Part shown: piece after piece, positions 20,113-27,475 of the stretch
Layout of the letters: every line of letters starts with the position of its first letter
How positions within the stretch are numbered: position 1 is the first letter of the stretch
Source of the DNA: SXXH01 sp041165735
GTDB lineage: Bacteria; Planctomycetota; UBA1135; GCA-002686595
Length of the DNA: 27,475 nucleotides
Direction: 5' to 3'
NCBI GenBank assembly: GCA_046341775.1
Contig: JBKDQQ010000134.1
Location: forward strand, 1 to 27,475
Notes under the pieces: model-generated
Told to the model about the DNA's origin: nothing
The model's input: the letters and a program-made list of their open reading frames with translations, nothing else
Database searches by the model: none
Position numbers and translations under genes: made by a program

Positions 20113-21269
20113 TCGGCATCGCCCTCAAGATGCTGCTGGGCGATCGGCTGAAGTACTTCGCGCTCGTCGCGGGGTTGGCCTTCGCGGCGCTGCTCGTGAC
20201 CCAGCAGTCCTCGATCTTCGCCGGCTACACGCTGCGCACCGGTTCGTGGATCCGCGACACGGGCGCCGCCGACCTGTGGATCATGGATCCGCAGCTCGTC
20301 TTCACCGAGGACAACAAGCCGATGCTCGAGCGCGCGCTGTACCAGGTGCGCGGCGTGGACGGCGTCGAGTGGGCCGTGCCCATGTACAAGGGTTGGTTGA
20401 ACCTGCGCCTGCCCGACGGCACGCGCGTGACCACGCGCCTGATCGGGCTGGACGACGCGTCGCTCGTGGGCGGGCCACCCGAGATGGTCGAGGGGCGCCT
20501 CGCGGACCTGCGCCGCGATCGCGCGGTGATCGTGCACGCGGACCAGGCGGGCGACGGCCTGTACCTGAAGAAGGGCATCGACGGCGAGGGGCCGCGCGCC
20601 TTGCGCGTGGGCGACACGGTCGGCGTGCGCGACCATGGATTGGAGGTCGTCGGCACCTTCCGTTCGTCGCCCGAGTTCTTCTGGGATCCGCTGGTGTACA
20701 CGACCTACACGCGCGCCTTGCAGGTGGCGCCGCCCGACAGGCGCATGACCGGCTACGTGCTGGCGCGGTGCCGTCCCGGCGAGGACCCCGCGCAGGTCGC
20801 GCTGCGGATCGAGCGTCGCACCGGGCTCGAAGCGCGCACCCCGGGCGAATTCGAGCAAGCCACGATGGACTACGTGCTCGACAAGACCGGCATCCTCGTC
20901 AACTTCGGCTTCACCATCCTGCTCGGGTTCGTCGTGGGCGTGCTGGCCGCGGGCCAGACCTTCTACATGTTCGTGCTCGACAACCTGCGGCACTACGCCG
21001 CGCTCAAGGCGATGGGTGCTTCCGACACGCTGCTCGCGCGCATGGTGTTCGTCCAGTTGTGCGTCGTCTCGCTGGTCGGCTACGGCATCGGCGCCGGCGG
21101 CGCCGCCCTGACCGGGGTGTTCGCCAAGGGCACCGGGCTCGCCTTCCAGATGCCGTGGCAGGTGCCGGTCGCCGGCTTCCTCGCCATCCTCGCCTGCGCC
21201 GCCCTCGCCGGGGCTGTCGCCTTGTGGCGCGTCTTGAGGGTCGACCCGGCGCTGGTGTTCAAGTCATGA
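20109..21269 (+). CDS. DevC/MacB-like ABC exporter permease, copy 2, 386 aa
   Basis: It has the same architecture as the permease at 18186: N-terminal helix (about 14-32), periplasmic domain (35-260) and three C-terminal helices. The N-terminal 130 residues run parallel to copy 1, for example ALKML(L/V)GDR, (V/A)RGVDGVEWAVPMYKG and GLDDASLVGGPPEMVEGRLADLRR, and 'NLRHYAALKAMGASD' is the ATPase-contact segment. It starts with GTG at 20109 overlapping the tetR stop, and its own stop overlaps an ATG (ATGA) of the ATPase gene. With ATPase, HlyD and OMF genes behind it, it is the membrane core of an envelope-spanning exporter; it could form either a homodimer or a heterodimer with copy 1. Confidence 0.93.
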   Translation: MIGIALKMLLGDRLKYFALVAGLAFAALLVTQQSSIFAGYTLRTGSWIRDTGAADLWIMDPQLVFTEDNKPMLERALYQVRGVDGVEWAVPMYKGWLNLRLPDGTRVTTRLIGLDDASLVGGPPEMVEGRLADLRRDRAVIVHADQAGDGLYLKKGIDGEGPRALRVGDTVGVRDHGLEVVGTFRSSPEFFWDPLVYTTYTRALQVAPPDRRMTGYVLARCRPGEDPAQVALRIERRTGLEARTPGEFEQATMDYVLDKTGILVNFGFTILLGFVVGVLAAGQTFYMFVLDNLRHYAALKAMGASDTLLARMVFVQLCVVSLVGYGIGAGGAALTGVFAKGTGLAFQMPWQVPVAGFLAILACAALAGAVALWRVLRVDPALVFKS

Positions 21270-21270
21270 T

Positions 21271-21275
21271 GGAGG
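21271..21275 (+). promoter_or_regulatory. Shine-Dalgarno GGAGG before the ATPase gene
   Basis: GGAGG lies 5 nt before the ATG at 21281. This favours that start over the ATG at 21266, which overlaps the permease stop and has no ribosome binding site. Confidence 0.5.
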
Positions 21276-21280
21276 ACGCG

Positions 21281-22009
21281 ATGCGAGTGCCCGACGGAAC
21301 CGGGGAGGAGCCGCTGGCCGTGCGTTGCCGCGGCGTGTGGAAGACCTACGGGTCGGGCGGCGAGTCCGTGCACGCCCTGCGCGGCGTCGACCTCGAGGTG
21401 CGCTCGGGCGAGTTGATGATGCTCGTGGGCCCCTCGGGCTGCGGCAAGACCACGCTCATCTCGATCATCGCCGGGATCCTCGACCAGGACCGCGGAGAGG
21501 TGCTGGTCCATGGCGCCGACGTCAAGGCCATGAAGGGTCGCGAGAAGGCGCTGCACCGCGGGCGCACGACCGGCTTCGTGTTCCAGCAGTACAACCTGCT
21601 GCCTGCGCTCACCGCCGCCGAGAACGCGGCCGTGCCGCTGCTCGTGCTGGGCGAGAAGCGCAAGCTCGCCGTGCAGCGCGCCGAGGCCATGCTCGAACGC
21701 GTGGGCCTCGCCGACCGCGCGCGGTCCCTGCCGTCGCAGCTGTCCGGCGGCCAGCAGCAGCGCGTCGCCATCGCGCGCGCGCTCGTGCACGCGCCGCGCC
21801 TCGTCGTGTGCGACGAGCCCACCAGCGCGCTCGACCAGGACACGGGACGGCGCGTGATGGAGCTCCTGCGCGAGGTGGCGGTCGCGCCCGGCCGCGCCCT
21901 CGTCATCGTCACGCACGACAGCCGGACCTACCACTTCGCCGATCGCATCGCGCGCATGAACGACGGCGCCATCGTCGGCGTGGACGCGCCGAGCCCGGCG
22001 TCCCGCTGA
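21281..22009 (+). CDS. DevA/LolD/MacB-type ABC ATPase, 242 aa
   Basis: This is the cytosolic ATPase of the exporter. Walker A is GPSGCGKTT (about 50-58), the signature is LSGGQQQR (154-161), Walker B LVVCDEPTSALD (174-185) and the switch region VIVTHDSR. VWKTYGSGGESVHALRGVDLEV and the FVFQQYNLLPALTAAENA Q-loop stretch are typical of the ATPases that pair with FtsX-type permeases (LolD, MacB, DevA). The ATG at 21281 is preferred for its GGAGG; the in-frame ATG at 21266, in an ATGA overlap with the permease, would add 5 residues. It should drive both permease copies, as it is the only such ATPase here. The HlyD gene follows 42 nt downstream. Confidence 0.95.
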   Translation: MRVPDGTGEEPLAVRCRGVWKTYGSGGESVHALRGVDLEVRSGELMMLVGPSGCGKTTLISIIAGILDQDRGEVLVHGADVKAMKGREKALHRGRTTGFVFQQYNLLPALTAAENAAVPLLVLGEKRKLAVQRAEAMLERVGLADRARSLPSQLSGGQQQRVAIARALVHAPRLVVCDEPTSALDQDTGRRVMELLREVAVAPGRALVIVTHDSRTYHFADRIARMNDGAIVGVDAPSPASR

Positions 22010-22051
22010 GGCGCCACCTCGCCCGACCACGCCCCCACGAAAGCCGTCACC

Positions 22052-23104
22052 ATGCTGGTCAAGTACCTCCTGCCGATCCTCTCCTTGTGCGGACTGGCCT
22101 TCGCCATCCACACCGCCGCCAACAGTTCGCAGCAAGCCGCGGTGGCCAATCCGGTCGCCGAGCCTGCGCGAGCGCCTTTCGCCGCGACCATCGCGGGCGC
22201 CGGCATCGTGGAGGCGCGCAGCCGCAACATCGCCATCGGCGCGCAGGTCGGCGGAGTCGTGGCGCGCGTCGGCGTCGACGTCGGCTCGCGCGTCAAGGCG
22301 GGCGATCTGTTGTTCTCCGTCGACGATCGCAAGGAGCGCGCCGCCTTGCAGGTGGCCGAGAGCGCAGTGGCGGTGGCGCGGGCCGAGTTGGAGCGGCTGG
22401 CCGCGCAGCCGCGAGCGGAGGACCTTCCGCCGTGGCGCGCGGCCGTCGCGGTGGCCGAGGCGCAACTCGCCGAGGCGCGCACGCAACTGGCGCTGGTCGA
22501 GAGCGTGGTCGACAAGCGCGCCGTCGCGCAGCAGGAGCTCGATCGTCGCCGCAGCGCCGTGGCGATCGCGGAAGCGCGGCTCGCCGAGGCGCGGTCCGAC
22601 CTGGACAAGGCCTCCTTGCCGGCCTGGGAGCCGGAGCTCGCCATGGCGCGCGCGCGCCTCGCCTCCAGCGAGGCCTCCGTGGCCGCGGCGCGCGCCGACC
22701 TCGAACTCGTGGCCGTGCGTTCTCCCATCGACGGCGTCGTGCTGCAGGTCGAGGTGCGCCCCGGCGAGTACGCCCCGGCGGGCGCATCCGCGCGGCCGTT
22801 GCTGCTGCTCGGCGACTTGTCGCGGCTGCACGTGCGCGTCGACATCGACGAGAGCGACGCGTGGCGCTTCAAGGACGGCGCCGCGGCGCGCGCCTTCGTG
22901 CGCGGCAACCGCGAACTGGCGGTCGACCTCGAGTTCGTGCGCAGCGAACCCTACGTCCTGCCCAAGCGTTCCCTGACCGGCGAGAGCACCGAACGCGTGG
23001 ACACGCGCGTCCTGCAGGTGGTGTACGCCTTCGATCCTGCGCGGTTGTCGGTGCGTCCGGGCATGCAGATGGACGTCTTCGTCGACGCGGGAGGCGGGCA
23101 GTGA
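22052..23104 (+). CDS. HlyD/DevB-like periplasmic adaptor (membrane fusion protein), 350 aa
   Basis: This is the adaptor linking the inner-membrane exporter to the outer-membrane channel. A single N-terminal hydrophobic segment (4-20) anchors it. A lipoyl-like half (GAGIVEARSRNIAIGAQVGGVVARVGVDVGSRVKAGDLLFSVDD) is followed by a long alpha-hairpin coiled coil (about 95-220, many A/E/R heptads), the second lipoyl half (VRSPIDGVVLQVEVRPGEY) and a beta-barrel domain (LHVRVDIDESDAWRFKDG...), ending VRPGMQMDVFVD. This is the full HlyD/DevB order at normal length. The stop overlaps the GTG of the outer-membrane gene (GTGA), so the two are coupled. Confidence 0.95.
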   Translation: MLVKYLLPILSLCGLAFAIHTAANSSQQAAVANPVAEPARAPFAATIAGAGIVEARSRNIAIGAQVGGVVARVGVDVGSRVKAGDLLFSVDDRKERAALQVAESAVAVARAELERLAAQPRAEDLPPWRAAVAVAEAQLAEARTQLALVESVVDKRAVAQQELDRRRSAVAIAEARLAEARSDLDKASLPAWEPELAMARARLASSEASVAAARADLELVAVRSPIDGVVLQVEVRPGEYAPAGASARPLLLLGDLSRLHVRVDIDESDAWRFKDGAAARAFVRGNRELAVDLEFVRSEPYVLPKRSLTGESTERVDTRVLQVVYAFDPARLSVRPGMQMDVFVDAGGGQ

Positions 23105-24519
23105 GCGGATGCGCCGGTTGGCGCGTCCCCGCGGCGATCCTCGCGGCGTCGTTCTTCGTCGGCTGCGGCGCCACGCCACCGCCGGTCGAGTCCATCGAGC
23201 CCCGCGCGGGCCTCGCGTGGCGCGAAGAGCTGCTCGGCGCGAGCACCGCCGCGCCCGGCGCGTGGTGGAAGGAATTCCAGGACCCGGCGCTCGACGCGCT
23301 GGTCGAACGCGCCTTCGCTTCATCGCCCAGCGTGGGCGCCGCGCGGCTGCGTGTCGAGGTCGCGCGCGAGGAGCGGCGCGTGGCCGCGGGCGCGCGGCAG
23401 TTGCAAGCGAACTTGACGGCCGGCGCCGCCGTGCAGCAGACGAGCGAGAACCGGCCCGGTGGCGCGTTCCTCGGCGGAGTCGACCCGTTCCACTCCGCCG
23501 GCGTGGAGTTCGGTTGGGAGATCGACGCGTGGGGGCGCCTGGACGCGGAGGTCGCGGCCGCCGACGAGGCGGTCGAGCTCGCCGTCGAGCTGCGTCGCAT
23601 GGCGGCCGATGCGCTGGTGGCGGAACTGGCGCGCGAACGCGCGCTCCTGCGCGGGGCGCAAGGCGAATTGCGCGCGCTCGACCAGGGGCTCGCGTTGCTC
23701 GCCGACGCCTTGGAGCTCGAGCGCGCGCGGCTCTCCGGCGGCTTGACGACGGAGCTCGACGTGGCGCGCGCCGAGGCCGATGTGCTGGCCGCCAAGGCCT
23801 CGCGCCCGGCGCTCCTCGCGCGCATCGACGCCGCGCGCCATCGACTCGCGGGCCTCGCCGCGTGCGAAGCGGAAGTCGTGGCCGCGTTGGTCGTCGACGA
23901 CGCTCCGGCGGGGGTCGTGCCGCTGGGACTCGCCCTCGGCGCGCCGCTCGACGCGCTCGAGAATCGCGCCGACCTGCGGCGCGCGCGGCGCGAGGTGCTG
24001 CGGCAGACGGCGCTGCTCGGCGTGGCGGAGGCCGAGACCAAGCCGCGCCTCTCGATCGCCGCGGCGTTGGGCGCGCAGTCCGACGACCTGGGCAAGCTTG
24101 CGGATGCGTCCAGTCGCACTTGGAGCCTCGGAGGGTCCCTCCTCGCGCCGCTCTTCACCGGCGATCGCCTGGAGGCCGCGCGCGACGCCCAACTGGCGCG
24201 CGCCGAGGCCGCCGCCGAGGACTGGCGCGCCGCCGTGGTCGCGGCGTGGACCGAGGTCGAGGCGGCCATCGTCGAGTTGCGACGCGAACGCGAGCGCGAG
24301 GCGGCCCTCGTCGCGCAGGCCGAGGTCGAGTCGCGCGCCCTGGTGCTCGCGCGCGATCGGCACGAGAACGGGCTGGTCGACTACTTCGAGGTGTTGGCGG
24401 CGCGCAGGGCGCTCGTCTTCGTCGAGCAGGAGCTGGCCCGCTCGCGCACGCAGTTGGCCTTGAAGACGGTGGCGCTGCTGCGCGCCATCGGCGGCCAGTG
24501 GCGCGCGGCGGACGAATGA
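23101..24519 (+). CDS. TolC/NodT-like outer-membrane efflux lipoprotein, 472 aa
   Basis: This is the outer-membrane channel of the exporter. The GTG at 23101 overlaps the HlyD stop and puts a lipobox (SFFVGC, Cys22) at the end of a 21-residue signal peptide, so the protein is lipid-anchored. WWKEFQDPALDALVERAF is the entry motif of the OMF family, followed by two homologous halves of long helices separated by strands (LTAGAAVQQT, GVEFGWEIDAWGRLDAEVAAAD; then PRLSIAAALGAQSDD, SLGGSLLAPLFTG). FEVLAARRALVFVEQELA is the typical end-of-repeat helix. Length and duplication match the NodT/OprM type. A trimer is expected. It ends 19 bp before the convergent ispF gene. Confidence 0.95.
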   Translation: MSGCAGWRVPAAILAASFFVGCGATPPPVESIEPRAGLAWREELLGASTAAPGAWWKEFQDPALDALVERAFASSPSVGAARLRVEVAREERRVAAGARQLQANLTAGAAVQQTSENRPGGAFLGGVDPFHSAGVEFGWEIDAWGRLDAEVAAADEAVELAVELRRMAADALVAELARERALLRGAQGELRALDQGLALLADALELERARLSGGLTTELDVARAEADVLAAKASRPALLARIDAARHRLAGLAACEAEVVAALVVDDAPAGVVPLGLALGAPLDALENRADLRRARREVLRQTALLGVAEAETKPRLSIAAALGAQSDDLGKLADASSRTWSLGGSLLAPLFTGDRLEAARDAQLARAEAAAEDWRAAVVAAWTEVEAAIVELRREREREAALVAQAEVESRALVLARDRHENGLVDYFEVLAARRALVFVEQELARSRTQLALKTVALLRAIGGQWRAADE

Positions 24520-24538
24520 ACCACGGCCTTCGCGGTCG

Positions 24539-25021
24539 CTAGTCCGCCTCGAGCAGCGCGACCGCGTGGACAACCACCGCGGCGCCCTGCGCGAACGAGC
24601 CGAGCCCCTCGAGCGTCTTGCCCTTGACGCCCACCGCGTCGGGATCGATGCGCAGCAAGTCGCCGATGCGCGCGCGCATGGCGGCGCGGTGCGGCGCGAT
24701 GCGCGGTCCTTCCGTGGCGACGACCACGTCGACGTTCGACACGCGCCAGCCCTTGGCCGCCACGCGCGCCACCACGTCGGCGAGCAGCGCCGCGCTGTCG
24801 GCCCCGCGCCAGCGCGGATCCTTGTCCGAGTAGAGCGTGCCGAGGTCGTCCAATCCCGCGGCGGAGAGCAAGGCGTCCGCCACCGCGTGCAGCACCGCGT
24901 CCCCGTCGGAATGGCCCAAGGGCCCCGTGTCGTGCGGCAGCCGCACGCCGCCGAGCACGCACTCGCGCCCGGCGACGAGGCGATGCACGTCGAAGCCCAG
25001 TCCCACGCGCATGCGTCCCAT
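24539..25021 (-). CDS. ispF: 2-C-methyl-D-erythritol 2,4-cyclodiphosphate synthase IspF, 160 aa
   Basis: IspF is the fifth MEP-pathway enzyme: it cyclises CDP-methylerythritol 2-phosphate to MEcPP with loss of CMP, as a cytosolic zinc-dependent homotrimer. The metal ligands are visible: D11-V-H13 (GFDVHRL) and H45 (GHSDGDAVLHAV). The TEGPRIAPHRAAMR and KGKTLEGLGSFAQG stretches are standard. The start is the ATG at 25021, which overlaps the ispD stop (TGATG), so the two are translationally coupled. The length of 160 is normal. The gene pair is often fused or adjacent in bacteria and here is kept as two genes. The stop at 24539 is 19 bp from the exporter cluster end, convergent. Confidence 0.97.
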   Translation of the reverse strand: MGRMRVGLGFDVHRLVAGRECVLGGVRLPHDTGPLGHSDGDAVLHAVADALLSAAGLDDLGTLYSDKDPRWRGADSAALLADVVARVAAKGWRVSNVDVVVATEGPRIAPHRAAMRARIGDLLRIDPDAVGVKGKTLEGLGSFAQGAAVVVHAVALLEAD

Positions 25022-25740
25022 CAGCCTGATTCCTCTTGCGCGCCTTGGCCGGCGGCGCGCGCGGCCAGCATGGCCTCCGCCAGCAGCAGGTCCTCGCGCG
25101 TCGTGAGCTTGATGTTGCCCGATCCGCCATCGACGAGGCGCACGGGACCGACCCAGCGCTCCCACAAGCCGGCGTCGTCGGTGGGGGTCCAGCCCTCCGC
25201 GGCGGCGCGCGCGACGAGGCTCGCGTAGCGCGCGCGCTCGAAGGCTTGCGGCGTCTGGGCGGCCCACAGCGACTCGCGATCGAGCGTCTCGCGTTCGAGG
25301 CGGCCATCGAGGCTGCGCTTGATCGTGTCGTGCACGCGCCGCGCCGCGATGGCTGCGCCATGCTCGGCGGCGGCGGCCAGCACCCGCGCCACGACCGCCG
25401 GTTGGACCAGCGGACGCGCCGCGTCGTGGATCGCGACGAGGGTCGAACTCGCCTGCCCGGCCGCCAGCGCGGCGCCCGCCGAGTCCATGCGCGCCGCGCC
25501 GCCCGCGACCACGCGCACGGGCCTTGCGGTGCGCCCTTGCAGCGCCGCCGCGCGCGCACGATCGTCGGGGTGCACGGCCACGACGATCTCGACCACCTCG
25601 GCCACGGCCTCGAACGCCAGCAGCGCGTGTTCGAGCACGGTCCGTCCGGCGAGCGGCAGCCAGACCTTGCGCTCCTCGACGCCGCCGGCGCGCATGCGCG
25701 AGGAGGAACCCGAGGCGAGCAGCAGGACCGAGGTGGGCAC
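25021..25740 (-). CDS. ispD: 2-C-methyl-D-erythritol 4-phosphate cytidylyltransferase IspD, 239 aa
   Basis: IspD couples MEP with CTP to make CDP-methylerythritol, the third MEP-pathway step, in the cytosol. The nucleotide-binding N-terminus is LLLASGSSSRMRAGG followed by RKVWLPLAG (K25 is the expected catalytic lysine). Further family motifs are GGAARMDS, IHDAARPLV (104-112), WAAQTPQAF and TDDAGLWE, with SGNIKLTT near the end. The start is GTG at 25740 (VPTSVLLLAS), which gives normal family length and has GGAAG about 8 nt upstream; the frame remains open beyond but runs antisense to ruvC. It is divergent from ruvC across 48 bp. ISP-type pair ispD-ispF: ispE is not in the window. Confidence 0.95.
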   Translation of the reverse strand: MPTSVLLLASGSSSRMRAGGVEERKVWLPLAGRTVLEHALLAFEAVAEVVEIVVAVHPDDRARAAALQGRTARPVRVVAGGAARMDSAGAALAAGQASSTLVAIHDAARPLVQPAVVARVLAAAAEHGAAIAARRVHDTIKRSLDGRLERETLDRESLWAAQTPQAFERARYASLVARAAAEGWTPTDDAGLWERWVGPVRLVDGGSGNIKLTTREDLLLAEAMLAARAAGQGAQEESG

Positions 25741-25770
25741 GAGCGTCTTCCGTTCGAGGGAGTGGACCCC

Positions 25771-25776
25771 TAGAGT
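25771..25776 (+). promoter_or_regulatory. candidate -10 box, TAGAGT, of ruvC
   Basis: TAGAGT ends 12 nt before the ATG at 25789, with GCCGAGCGAGGG between, nearly the same string as before the 15148 gene. A leader of only about 5 nt would result. Confidence 0.4.
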
Positions 25777-25788
25777 GCCGAGCGAGGG

Positions 25789-26430
25789 ATGGAGCGCGCA
25801 ACCACCACCACGCCGGTCGTGCTCGGCATCGACCCGGGCACGCGCGTCGTCGGGTACGGCGCGGTGGCGCTGCGGGCGGACGGTCCGCGGCTCCTCTCCG
25901 CCGGGGTCGTGCGCCTGCCGGCCAAGATGCCCGTGGCCGAGCGCCTGGCGGCCATCCACGCGCGCTTCGAGGAGTTGATGCGCACCTTGCGGCCCGCGGT
26001 GGTGGTCGTGGAGCGCGCCTTCGCCGCCAAGAACATCGCCTCGGCGCTGCGCATCGGCGAAGGCCGCGGGCTCGCGTTGGCTTGCGCGGCCGCGGCCAAG
26101 GCCGAGGTGGTGGAGCTCGCGCCGCGCGCCGCCAAGAAGCGCGTCGCCGGCAGCGGCGACGCCAGCAAGGAACAGGGGGCGGCGATGGTCCAGCGCGCCC
26201 TGGGCCGCGACGACCTCGACCTGCCGCTCGACGCCACCGATGCCCTGGCCTTGGCGCTGGCCCACGCGACGCGACCGGCGTTGCTCGTTCCCGCCGGCGC
26301 GCGGCGCGCCTCCGCGACGCGCAAGAAGGGCGCGGCGGGGTTGCCCGAGCATGTGTTGGCGAGCGCCCTGCGCGCGCGTTCCGCGCCGCTCGATGCAGGC
26401 CCCGCCAAGCCGCGCAAGCCCGCCTCCTGA
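25789..26430 (+). CDS. ruvC: Holliday junction resolvase RuvC, 213 aa
   Basis: RuvC is the homodimeric endonuclease that cuts Holliday junctions with RuvA and RuvB. The RNase H-like core carries the four acidic catalytic residues expected: D15 (GIDPGT), E75 (VVVVERAF), D148 and D151 (LDATDALALALAH). 'KKRVAGSGDASKEQ' is the expected DNA-contact loop. The core ends by about residue 160, so the protein has an extra ~50-residue tail rich in Ala, Arg, Lys and Pro (RASATRKKG..., KPRKPAS), longer than the usual ~170. ruvA and ruvB are not adjacent. The ATG at 25789 is fixed by the conserved N-terminus and a short leader promoter. Confidence 0.95.
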   Translation: MERATTTTPVVLGIDPGTRVVGYGAVALRADGPRLLSAGVVRLPAKMPVAERLAAIHARFEELMRTLRPAVVVVERAFAAKNIASALRIGEGRGLALACAAAAKAEVVELAPRAAKKRVAGSGDASKEQGAAMVQRALGRDDLDLPLDATDALALALAHATRPALLVPAGARRASATRKKGAAGLPEHVLASALRARSAPLDAGPAKPRKPAS

Positions 26431-26587
26431 AGGCGATCGCGGCGCACGCGCGGCCTCCGACCGCGTGCGCAGATCGGCGACGACTTCTGCGCAGAGCCGG
26501 GATGGGGCTTGCTTGCGACCCCTCGAATGCGGATCTTCGCCTTCGTCCCGCCTCGCGCGCCCCCCGACGCGGGACACGAAGCACTCG

Positions 26588-27466
26588 ATGCCCATCGATC
26601 GCACGACCGAAGCGGAATGGAGCGCGCTGGAGGAAGTCCTGCGCGAGTCGCTGGATGGATTCGAGGTGCTCGACCGGGGGTTGCAGCTCGATGGAGCGCC
26701 ATCGCTGGCCGGGACGCGCCGCGCGGACCTCGCGGGTGTCAACCGCGCTGGACAGCTCGTGCTCGTGCACGCCTTGCCGCGGCGCGATGAACTGCTCGAG
26801 GCGGCCGTCGACCTGCTCAGCTCCGTGCGCGAGCGCAAGCAACTGATCGCGCGCCACCTGGGCGACGCGCGCCTCGATCCGGGCAAGGAGCCGATCGCCG
26901 CGCTGGTCGTCGATGGGGTCGAACCCGCGGGCCTCGCCGCGCTCCGCGCCTTGCGCGCGCGCGAGCTGCGCCTGTTCGAACGCGTGCGCGTCGCCTCGGG
27001 ACGAGCCACCAGTTCGTGGGTCGTGCCCGTGGACCTCGCCGCCGGAGCCAAGGCCGACGACGAGGCGCAACCCTTGCTCGAGTGGATGCAGCGCGTCGAC
27101 GAGTCGCGGCGCCCGCTCGCCGATCGGGCCTTGGAGTCGTTGCTGCGCATCGACCCGGAGTTGTCGCTGGAAGTCGCCGGCGAGGAAGTGCGCGGACGCT
27201 TCCGCGACCATGATCTCGCGCGCCTGCGTTGCGAGTCCGGCCGTCCGGTGCTGGCCCTTCCGGATGGCGACGGGTTCGAGTTGGAGCGCACCGAGGACCT
27301 GGAGCGCGCCTTGGATCGCGTGCTGCGCCTGCACCTGACGCAGCTCGACGATCTGCCCCGTGGCACGCAAGTGGAGTCGGAGGCGGCGCTCGACGAGCGG
27401 TTGCCCCTCGCCATGCAGCCACCGCCCGGCCTGAGCTCGGAGGAGCTCAGCTTGCTGCGCGGCTGA
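26588..27466 (+). CDS. hypothetical protein resembling an inactivated PD-(D/E)XK nuclease, 292 aa
   Basis: There is no signal peptide; it is probably cytosolic. Residues 45-65 (RADLAGVNRAGQLVLVHALPR) look like the core beta hairpin of PD-(D/E)XK nucleases (NucS/DUF91-like 'D...d.dG.lvvvElK'), and the helix after it (ELLEAAVDLLSSVRERKQLI) and strand PIAALVVDG fit too. D47 is present, but H61-A-L63 stands where ExK is needed, so nuclease activity is unlikely. FERVRVASG and later acidic segments complete a second, unassigned domain (about 150-292). The fold call is my reading of spacing and strand pattern. It follows ruvC by 157 bp on the same strand. The ATG at 26588 has no clear ribosome binding site. 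Confidence 0.75.
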   Translation: MPIDRTTEAEWSALEEVLRESLDGFEVLDRGLQLDGAPSLAGTRRADLAGVNRAGQLVLVHALPRRDELLEAAVDLLSSVRERKQLIARHLGDARLDPGKEPIAALVVDGVEPAGLAALRALRARELRLFERVRVASGRATSSWVVPVDLAAGAKADDEAQPLLEWMQRVDESRRPLADRALESLLRIDPELSLEVAGEEVRGRFRDHDLARLRCESGRPVLALPDGDGFELERTEDLERALDRVLRLHLTQLDDLPRGTQVESEAALDERLPLAMQPPPGLSSEELSLLRG

Positions 27467-27475
27467 GAGCGCGGG

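Noticed and set aside
21266..21280. ATG at 21266 as the ATPase start
   Set aside because: It overlaps the permease stop but lacks a ribosome binding site; the next in-frame ATG at 21281 has GGAGG 5 nt upstream. The earlier start remains possible.
25741..27414. Upstream continuation of the ispD frame
   Set aside because: It runs antisense to ruvC and the following gene, and IspD already has its normal N-terminus at the GTG at 25740.
1..27475. tRNA, rRNA, riboswitch or transposase genes
   Set aside because: Looked for conserved tRNA arms, rRNA landmarks, aptamer-like leaders and transposase motifs on both strands; none supported.

Overview
The window is GC-rich (about 70% by eye) and gene-dense, with long antisense open frames, little Shine-Dalgarno usage and many stop/start overlaps. 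Large secreted proteins, degenerate enzyme folds, HEAT-type repeats and paired BchE-like radical SAM proteins suggest a Planctomycetota-like bacterium. This is inference: no rRNA or taxonomic marker is present. HlyD and TolC-type genes indicate a two-membrane envelope.

Layout. (1) 1-3151, minus: rhodanese, ABC ATPase, ABC-2-like permease and the start of moaA, nearly gapless. Upstream is a one-TM protein with a toxin-like C-terminal domain (3198-3695), then an AT-rich, hairpin-rich non-coding patch. (2) 4158-8312, minus: two paralogous B12-type radical SAM proteins, an unrecognised 152-residue protein and a membrane-anchored protein, apparently one operon. (3) 8655-11598, minus: three exported proteins with overlapping ends (lipoprotein, HEAT-like protein, pseudo-gluzincin). 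(4) 11860-12606, minus: a hypothetical protein with a 20-bp tandem repeat at its 3' end. (5) 13047-16965, plus: a large secreted SurA/PpiC-like protein and an MsbA-type exporter, separated by strong GC hairpins. A PAP2 phosphatase on minus overlaps the exporter tail to tail. (6) 17649-18185: a non-coding block bounded by a near-perfect 30-bp inverted repeat and rich in hairpins. (7) 18186-24519, plus: a complete envelope-spanning ABC exporter: DevC-like permease, TetR with a clear operator, second DevC-like permease, DevA-like ATPase, HlyD/DevB-like adaptor and a TolC/NodT-like outer-membrane lipoprotein. (8) 24539-25740, minus: ispF and ispD (MEP isoprenoid pathway), divergent from ruvC (25789). 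(9) 26588-27466, plus: a protein resembling a PD-(D/E)XK nuclease that has lost its active site.

The best functional story is region 7, where one TetR repressor probably controls a tripartite exporter with two non-identical permeases. The most open systems are the tandem radical SAM operon (2) and the lipoprotein/HEAT/pseudo-gluzincin operon (3). No tRNA, rRNA, CRISPR array, transposase or phage gene was seen.
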